A stretch of 64,000 nt of DNA from Cepaea nemoralis. Lineage: Eukaryota; Mollusca; Gastropoda; Stylommatophora; Helicidae. Position numbers and translations under genes: made by a program. The DNA lies in NCBI GenBank assembly GCA_014155875.1, contig JACEFZ010025809.1, positions 116,001 to 180,000 of the forward strand, in the 5' to 3' direction. This document shows positions 57,116 through 64,000 of this stretch, piece by piece (positions within the stretch are counted from its first letter, which is position 1; each line of letters begins with the position of its first letter). The notes below the pieces were generated by a model. The model was given only the letters and a program-made list of their open reading frames with translations. It was not told the origin of the DNA and ran no database searches.

Positions 57116-57924
57116 GGCCTTTCAACGAGCTAAACATTGCTGACTCTGTCATACCATGTTATTCTGTTCAGACATCAACCTGTTCTCTTCTGCTCTGAAG
57201 TAACTGCTGACACACGCTAGAAAAGAAACACCAACGACCTAGTTCTGATCGCAGACACTGCATGTTTACTATTCGCATTAGTGAAAGGATCCGTGTATCG
57301 ATGCACGGAAGCAGACTAAAGGACAGGAGGTCGGAAACCTAATCAAATATACTCTGCGTGTAGTGTGTAAGTAGGACAGGAAATACATTGATTTAGGCGA
57401 TGTCATGAGGCGGGTCCCGAGAGCGTATCGAATAATCACATCTTCAGTGGTGGAATCTTAAACTTCATCTCGTCACACTAATGATACTTAAAGGGAGAAT
57501 AAAGACAATCCCCATAGCAGTTAATACCGCTGGGTTGTGATATGTTCGTCATTCACATATTCTAGACATAATGAAGTGGGGAGGATGGTTCCCTTCCTCA
57601 GGCCGTTATTTTCCAGACAAGACCCAAAAGATTATGACAATCCGTCCACGACACAAAATACGAGAGAAGACCAAGAAGTGATGAGCCAAGAAATAATGGA
57701 ATCTCAGCAGGGACGACAACTGGTAAAACATTCCCTGAAGGAAAAAGCACCACGAGACAGGGCGGGAACACAACTACACCAGGCCTTACAAGTGTGCGAC
57801 TCTGACCAGACATGTAATACCACAACAAGGATGAAACTCACAAAAGGACCAAAATAAATAAATAAATAAATAAATAAAAACTGACTCCAGTAAGCGAAAT
57901 CACAACCCAATCTACTCACCAAGA
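57116..57924. other. Unique sequence ending in (AAAT)n
   Basis: A 106-codon frame (57537-57857) runs into an AAATAAATAAAT tail at 57852-57880, which suggests the 3' end of a retroposed sequence. The protein is not recognised. The rest is unassigned. Confidence 0.3.
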
Positions 57925-58190
57925 AAAACGAGTCGCTGTGGCAAAGTGGTCAAGCCGTCTGACTCTGGCTCCAAAGGTTGTGGGTTCGATTCCAGGCCGC
58001 GTCCTTCGGTTCACGAGTGCATTTTTCTCGGAGATTCCTGGGGGTCGTCGCTGGAGCTTTGGAGTTCGTACTTTGTGCGACGCTTTCGGCAATTCGCTGC
58101 GGAGAGAGACTGAGCTATGTGGGATAAAAACCTGGTGCAATGAAGTCGACCCTGTCGATTGTAAGCGACGTTCTTTTTTTTTTTACAGCA
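57925..58190 (+). mobile_element. SINE-E, reference copy
   Basis: Clear tRNA-like head GTCGCTGTGGCAAAGTGGTC with A-box TGGCAAAGTGG and B-box GGGTTCGATTCC, then body TCACGAGTGCATTTTTCTCG, CCTGGGGGTCGTCGCTGGAG, TTTGTGCGACGC, and a T11 run at 58173-58183 that would terminate polymerase III. Confidence 0.85.
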
Positions 58191-58261
58191 AGAAGAAAGA
58201 AGTACACCATAAGGTTCCCAAATATAACCGACCCAAAATTCGACGGTTGAACGGAGCCTGA

Positions 58262-58274
58262 ACATCTTGTTACT
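58262..58274. repeat. Short (AAGC)n tract
   Basis: CAAGCAAGCAAGC, as at the end of element D, possibly a very short relic. Confidence 0.4.
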
Positions 58275-58805
58275 AACAAGCAAGCAAGCGACTGTCTGGA
58301 TCATATTTTGAGATGTTGGATGGACCCCCACACAGACAGAACTACAAATATTAGATTTTTAAGAACATGCATCTTTCCCATTGCAACATACGCCCGTGAG
58401 ACACTTACTAAACAAGCTGAAAAGCGCATAAATGCCCTTGAATATAAATGTTATAGACGAGTTCTAAGAATATCTTGGATACAGAAAAGAACAAATGCAT
58501 CCATACTTCAAGAGTTGAATATTGAAGAAGGTTGGCTATTAAAGACGATAAAACAAAGACAATTTTGGTCACTTGAAACGTCATGAGAGTTTGGAGAGAA
58601 CAATAACGAAGGTTGATATGCCTGGGAAGAGAGGAAGAGGAAGGCCAAAGAGAAGATGGGCGCAGGATGTGGCGGATGATCTCCAGGTGGGTGTATCGGA
58701 CGCGGGAAATCTTGCTTATTATGATCGAGAGGTTTTCCAGAAGGTTGTTATGTAGAGCGAGGTTCTGCAAAGGGCATGCTACTTAATGAATGATTGAATG
58801 AATGG
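58275..58805 (+). pseudogene. LINE-I fragment, copy 4, best preserved
   Basis: Reads IRFLRTCIFPIATYARET, then KQAEKRINALEYKCYRRVLR and ISWIQKRTNASILQELNIEE before a frame change near 58565, then KRHESLERTITKVDMPGKRG and RGRPKRRWAQDVADDLQVGV. The tail is GAATGAATGGATGGATGGAT at 58790-58830. It lacks the foreign insertion present in the 5763 copy. Confidence 0.85.
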
Positions 58806-58829
58806 ATGGATGGATGGATGGATGAATGA

Positions 58830-59150
58830 ACCACACAGTAGTACTGGTGGGAAAAGAAGCGTTCTGGCTTATCCAGAGACTTCGCCCGCGTGCTACTGAT
58901 GCCCGCTAGGGAAGCAAAGTATGGTAGCACTGTAGCCTGCCATGCCTGCAGTAAGAAGCGACTAAAGCTGGCTTGAGACTGGCTACGTAATCCTGGAGAG
59001 GACTGTCTGGCACTGTCATTTACTGCCAATATAGTACCTTGCGGTGTATGGCAGGTGGGTCTTGAGTTTGAGGAATTAAGGCCGCCTGGCTAATGCAGTT
59101 GCCGCGAACTGTGCAGGGTAGGGTTTTCTTTTTGCCCCAGACAGAAAAAA
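58830..59150. other. No gene recognised
   Basis: Unique sequence following the LINE-I tail. Confidence 0.3.
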
Positions 59151-59154
59151 ATCC

Positions 59155-59228
59155 ACACCTTACAGAGGATTCGAACCCGGGTGTCCCGAAGGAGAATCTG
59201 GCACTCTAGCCACTCGGCCAGCTGCTTC
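59155..59228 (-). mobile_element. tRNA-like sequence, probably a SINE head
   Basis: Minus-strand GCAGCTGGCCGAGTGGCTAG and GGGTTCGAATCCTCTG give excellent A and B boxes, separated by TTCTCCTTCGGGACACCC. The ends do not pair as an acceptor stem, and a Ser/Leu-type tRNA would need a longer variable arm in register, so a tRNA-derived repeat is favoured. Confidence 0.5.
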
Positions 59229-59314
59229 TTCCTGTAGAATACTTTATCTACGAAACCCAGTCAGTCATGAGCAAGTATAGGGAGGGCTGCGTGTGAATAG
59301 ATTGAGGGCCGTCA

Positions 59315-59372
59315 TCATGATGTGCCGTGTCGATAAGCTGAGGTGGTCATGTTTCGCCAACTTACACGACAG
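59315..59372 (-). pseudogene. LINE-III 3' end, very short
   Basis: ATGATGTGCCGTGTCGATAA, GGTGGTCATGTTTCGCCAAC and TTACACGAC match the LINE-III end. Confidence 0.6.
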
Positions 59373-59375
59373 ATA

Positions 59376-59760
59376 AGACATAATGAATATAGATAAGAAA
59401 TAAACAATACGTACAAATAAAAGATACATAATTCATATAGATAAGAAATAGATTATACGTACAGATAAAGTATAAATAATGCATATAGATAAAAATAATA
59501 GATAATAAGTACTGATAAGAAATAATAATGCACTTTGATAAGCGATAGATAATACACAGGGATAAAAACACGTAATGCATTTAGATAACAGACAATAATA
59601 CATAAAGATAAGAAATACCAAACGCAAATAAATAAACAAAATAGATAATACATGCAGATACATTACTTAAATCATATAGATTACAGATAGATAACATCCA
59701 GAGATAAGAGATACATAATGCATATGGATAAGAGATAGATAATATAAAACATACATACCG
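59376..59760. repeat. Degenerate minisatellite, ATAGATAAGAAATAGATAAT units
   Basis: Words TAATGCATATAGATAAGA and AATAGATAATACGTACAGAT recur with a period of about 35-60 bp. Confidence 0.75.
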
Positions 59761-60709
<949 letters not shown>

Positions 60710-60974
60710 CAGACAGTCTTCGCGGTCTTAACTGACCTTGCATCCAAACCCACGACCTCTCACATGAAGAGACAGGAGTACAGACAAATTGGCGGGTACA
60801 CAGACATATGGACTGACAGACACGTGAACGAGCGGACGAACGGACCGATCGGTTAATTGCTTGCTAGTCAGAAGGACTGAAAGGCAGGCAGAAAGACCGA
60901 CAGTTAATCAGACAGAAAGACGGATAGGTAATTGGATTGATGGATGTATGAGTGGATTGACAGATTGATAGATG

Positions 60975-61300
<326 letters not shown>

Positions 61301-61327
61301 CTTAATGCCTTTCCATATCCATTTCAG

Positions 61328-61695
61328 GCGGTTTGCAGTAAAGAACTGTGCTCGCTGCCAAACGCCCATCTCGGCCAACGAGCTCATCATGAGGGCTAAA
61401 GAGCAAGTGTTCCATCTGACCTGCTTCTCGTGTACGGCCTGCAACCGGACTCTGAAGTCCGGAGAGCAGTATGGCCTGAAGGATAACCTCATCTACTGCC
61501 GCATGGACTACGAACTCATGTTCCAATCTGACTTCAACCTACTAAGCATTAGTCCAGGCATGGGCCCACATGGAGCGCACAGTCCAGGGGCCGGCCCAGC
61601 CCACATTTCCTTCTACAATGGCGTCGGTGGAGTGCAAAAGGGAAGACCCAGGAAAAGGAAGAGTCCTATGAACGATGGAGATTGTCCGCCCCTAG
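61328..61695 (+). CDS. LHX2/9 (apterous-class) LIM2 exon
   Basis: The acceptor CATATCCATTTCAG ends at 61327. The first base completes the Arg codon left open at 45795, giving DYYRRFAVKNC, colinear with vertebrate LHX2 (DYYRRFSVQRC). It encodes LIM2: CARC, HLTC, FSC and TAC, then CRMD. The linker contains FYNGVGGVQKGRPRKRKSP, matching the LHX2/9 YYNGVGTVQKGRPRKRKSP signature, a basic probable nuclear localisation segment that precedes the homeodomain. The donor is CCCTAG then GTAGGT after 61695, leaving phase 1. The homeodomain itself (expected next exon) is not in the window. The coding sequence appears intact. Confidence 0.95.
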
Positions 61696-61859
61696 GTAGG
61701 TTAGCTTGTGTTTTGTCCGTATCGCTGCCATTTCTCAATTCTATCTACAGTGCTACACCATTACGGGTTACATACACCTAAAAGTCAGGTGGGGAGTCTG
61801 ACGATAGGTCAGTACGCTTTGCACAGGTCCGGACACTTGTGATCGACAGATGTGCGCGC

Positions 61860-62190
61860 CCTTATGGACCGGGCTCGTACAAGGCCCTCACCTGTGGGAC
61901 ATGGCTGAACGCCTCTAAGCCGGGTCCCTTGGGTGTCAGGGTCTGGCCATAACTCGCCACCGGCTCGTGGTGGTGAGGTCTCGGTGGATTGACGCTGAGC
62001 CGCCAGCGTCTGCAGCCTACCTTGTGCCAGACGTATTGGTTGCCCATTCCTCTGGAATACACAAGACTAGGCCGAGAGAGGGGACATGTCGTTTGGGCGC
62101 CACATGATTCTCTGAAGCTCTGCCCAGACATTGTGATGGAATATTGGCCACATTCCAACTCACATACTTTGGTCTGTCAAGACTGCAAGG
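61860..62190 (+). repeat. Family F, 3' part, copy 3
   Basis: TTGTGCCAGACGTATTGGTT, ATTCCTCTGGAATACAC and CTGTCAAGACTGCAAGGTG parallel the 3' parts of 16040-16500 and 26128-26625. The 5' part is different, so it may be a chimera. Confidence 0.65.
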
Positions 62191-62234
62191 TGTCTACTAC
62201 ACCGCTGAAAATTCTCGCCACCTAGTGGGGTCCA

Positions 62235-62710
62235 TTTTTCTTGCTGTCCTGATTTTGGATTTCTAAGAGATTTCGGTGATTCTCACTGCCTACACGAATT
62301 CTTGATTCGCGCTGAATACACGATTGTACTACTCTCGCTGACCACGCGATTTCTAGATTCTCTCCGACAACACGATTTTCTTATTCTTTCTGACTACACA
62401 ATTTCTTTATTCTGGCGGTCAACACGATTTCCTTATTCTCACTGCCTACACAATTTTCTTATTCTGGTTGTCTAGACGATTTGCTGATCCTCGTTGTCTA
62501 CACGTTTCCTTATTCTCACTGCCTATACAATTTCCTGATTCTCACTGCCTACACGATTTCCTGATTCTCACTGCCTACACGATTTCCTGATTCTCACTGC
62601 CTACACAATTTCCTGATTCTCACTGCCTACACAATTTCCTGATTCTCACTGCCTACACAATTTCCTGATTCTCACTGCCTACACAATTTCCTGATTCTCA
62701 CTGCCTACAC
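62235..62710. repeat. 26-bp minisatellite
   Basis: Repeats TTCCTGATTCTCACTGCCTA plus CACGAT or CACAAT (26 bp). Units at 62510-62710 are nearly identical, and those to the left are diverged. Confidence 0.95.
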
Positions 62711-62716
62711 GATTTA

Positions 62717-62807
62717 TGGACTTGAGTAGACAGCTAGACTCGAAGAATAGCGTAGGCATTCTTGCCGCCTACGCTATTCTTCGAGTCTAGCTGTCTACAC
62801 AAGTCCA
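62717..62807. repeat. 41-bp inverted repeat with one mismatch, 9-base loop
   Basis: Left arm 62717-62757 begins TGGACTTGAGTAGACAGCTA; right arm 62767-62807 ends CTGTCTACACAAGTCCA. The arms are complementary at 40 of 41 positions, around ATTCTTGCC. The inverted repeat sits exactly at the edge of the 26-bp minisatellite, whose TGTCTACAC-type word continues into the right arm. Confidence 0.95.
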
Positions 62808-62819
62808 TTATTCGCGCTG

Positions 62820-63345
62820 TTTACACGATTCCCTAATTTTCTACACAACCCCCGCAATTATTTCTTACTACGTTTCTCCTATCCGCCCACTCTACCACAT
62901 ACGACTACCTGTCCTACATATCCAATACTGATATCTGCCAAGACTACTCCATTATTCTACCTATTTATATGACCTCCCACTTCGTCCTGTCTACACCACC
63001 AATCAAGTCTGTCTGCCGTACTACCCCACACTTCTACAGTCCTAGACTACATTACGCGTCTACCTACCCACAATACTTCACACTTCTACTTGCCTGCACA
63101 ACCCCACACTTCTACCCCTGCCCCTACACTACCCAACACGTCTATCTGCCGCCATTACCCTAAATTTCTACCTGCCTACACCACCACCACACTTCCACTA
63201 CCTACACATCTACTTGCCATTACTACCCACACACGTGAACCAGCCTACACCACCCCACATTTCTACCTGCCTACACTAATTTATTCCCAACGATTGCATT
63301 TCAACCGAAATCTTCTTTGCTATATTAACCCACCACCCACCCCTC
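62820..63345. repeat. Degenerate CTACCTGCCTACACC-type minisatellite
   Basis: Words CTACCTGCC, CTACACCACC and CCACACTTCTAC recur irregularly about every 30 bp. It grades out of the preceding 26-bp array. Confidence 0.65.
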
Positions 63346-63418
63346 AAATATGGACCAGCCTGCTAGTCCCTCGTGGCGCCCTGTTGTGGTAGAGTCCAAT
63401 TAGCGGGTGAACAGATTG

Positions 63419-63436
63419 TGGCGCCCCCTGGTGGGT
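63419..63436 (-). promoter_or_regulatory. CTCF-like binding motif
   Basis: The minus strand reads CCACCAGGGGGCGCCA, which fits the core consensus CCA(C/G)(C/T)AG(A/G)(G/T)GGC(A/G) at every position. A weaker, gapped relative (CCACAACAGGGCGCC on minus) lies 45 bp upstream near 63373-63388. CTCF is conserved across bilaterians, but binding cannot be judged from sequence alone. Confidence 0.5.
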
Positions 63437-63444
63437 GCTTGCAA

Positions 63445-63451
63445 TATAAAA
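63445..63451 (+). promoter_or_regulatory. Possible TATA box
   Basis: TATAAAA just downstream of the CTCF-like motif in a GC-rich, non-repetitive context. A transcript could start near 63475, but no coding exon follows clearly. Confidence 0.25.
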
Positions 63452-63664
63452 CCGCGGGGAAGCACTGCCGTCCTGGATAAGCGCTTTTAAATCTGCCCGC
63501 CATTCAAAGTTTACCAGATTTATTTGGATTTGTTTTCAAATGAAGCGCAGCCAATGCGTTTTACATGTCTATTAAGCAAAAAGCACAGCTGTTTCAGTCG
63601 GCTTTTTATGCCAAGCCGGCACATGGGTATGGCACGGGTCGGCTGATATTGCGTCAAATTTTAG

Positions 63665-63715
63665 GATATAAAAATGGCGATCTCTTTTGAATAGACAAAT
63701 ATTGACTCACAATGG
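63665..63715 (+). other. Possible promoter and minimal first coding exon at the right edge
   Basis: ATATAAAAATGGCG at 63666-63679 combines a TATA-like word and an ATGGCG word. A pyrimidine tract CTCTTTT follows at 63682, then CACAATGG (ATG at 63712) immediately before GTGAGTATT (donor at 63716). A start codon placed one base before a splice donor is common in housekeeping and ribosomal-protein genes. The TATA-to-tract spacing is too short for a canonical start, so the model is tentative. It could also be an alternative exon of the LHX gene or chance. Confidence 0.25.
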
Positions 63716-63721
63716 GTGAGT

Positions 63722-64000
63722 ATTTTAAATTTATGTATGGGAATTTCTATCTGTGACCGCTCAATCTTTTAACCTAGCTTCGCAAACGTTTCTTCTCTTG
63801 TATTTTGTTATATTATACTCTATCCTTGTTTATTGTCGTCAACACAAATCTGTTTTATTTCTGTCCATTCATCATTTTCACCCGTTTTTTCTCTTCGCGT
63901 TTGTTGTTTAAAGAAAAAAAAAATGTTTCATTTCTAATAGCTGCTACCATTTCGCAAACTTTGGCTCCCATATGTAAAATTATCTGGCCAATGATAACTT
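63722..64000. other. A/T-rich right edge
   Basis: No feature recognised. Confidence 0.4.

Noticed and set aside
57537..57857. 106-codon gene
   Set aside because: No domain, and it ends in an AAAT tail. Possibly a retroposed fragment, but nothing supports a functional gene.
57925..57995. Functional tRNA gene
   Set aside because: A and B boxes are good, but the flanks do not form an acceptor stem, and the sequence continues into a body shared with other SINE-E copies.
59155..59228. Functional tRNA-Ser or tRNA-Leu gene on the minus strand
   Set aside because: Internal boxes are excellent, but acceptor-stem pairing is missing and the variable arm does not fit in register.
61305..61781. LIM2 frame extended to the stop near 61781
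   Set aside because: The frame after 61695 has no LHX2/9 similarity, and a GTAGGT donor lies exactly where the linker similarity fades. Read-through is possible but less likely.

Overview
The window is animal nuclear DNA, very repeat-rich, and has the intron-exon structure of a metazoan gene. The best-supported host gene is a LIM-homeobox gene of the LHX2/LHX9/apterous class on the + strand. Its LIM1 exon (45581-45795) and LIM2 exon (61328-61695) join in frame across the LIM1-LIM2 boundary. An upstream exon ending at 25430 has a matching phase-0 donor. A weaker first-exon candidate lies at 18566-18645, behind a CCAAT/GC-box-rich stretch. The homeodomain exon is not in the window and should lie downstream. 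Introns are about 20.2 kb and 15.5 kb. The repeat families and gene type suggest a lophotrochozoan, most likely a mollusc such as a gastropod. That placement is inference, since no species-specific marker is visible.

The rest is mostly repeats. Layout: 0-6.9 kb, a degenerate interstitial telomeric tract, diffuse minisatellites, SINEs and LINE 3' ends. 6.97-9.85 kb, a 42/43-bp minisatellite. 10.0-10.99 kb, a 35-bp minisatellite. 11.6-15.0 kb, a satellite made of GTT/GTC/ATC-type triplets. 15-18.8 kb, LINE fragments, GAAA/GAA and CT arrays, and the possible promoter. 18.8-24.6 kb, 55-bp-type minisatellites with nested insertions. 24.8-25.43 kb, a LHX exon. 25.7-45.5 kb, SINEs, a fold-back MITE in two copies, an RNase-H-bearing LINE, a mariner and many microsatellites. 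45.6-61.3 kb, the LIM1-LIM2 intron with more of the same. 61.3-64 kb, the LIM2 exon, a 26-bp minisatellite ending in a 41-bp inverted repeat, a CTCF-like motif and a possible small first exon at the right edge.

For readability the repeat families are named here: SINE-A (tRNA-like head, conserved body, tail shared with the RNase-H LINE), SINE-B (tRNA-like head, tail ending near ATGTCCTGTAAAGGATATGC), SINE-E (tRNA-like head TGGCAAAGTGG...GGTTCGATTCC), element D (AAGC tail), families C, F and H (dispersed, unclassified), and LINE-I to LINE-VII (mostly 5'-truncated reverse-transcriptase 3' ends). Several insertions are nested with visible target-site duplications, so their relative ages can be read. 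The most notable observations are the shared 3' tail of SINE-A and the RNase-H LINE, the fold-back MITE carrying a SINE-B insertion, the near-perfect 41-bp inverted repeat, the roughly 240-bp GATA array 27 bp from the LIM2 splice acceptor, and an apparent reading-frame break in the exon upstream of LIM1. No rRNA gene, convincing functional tRNA gene, CRISPR array or prokaryotic feature was seen. All exon and element edges were read by eye without alignment software, so repeat boundaries are approximate to some tens of bases unless a target-site duplication fixes them.
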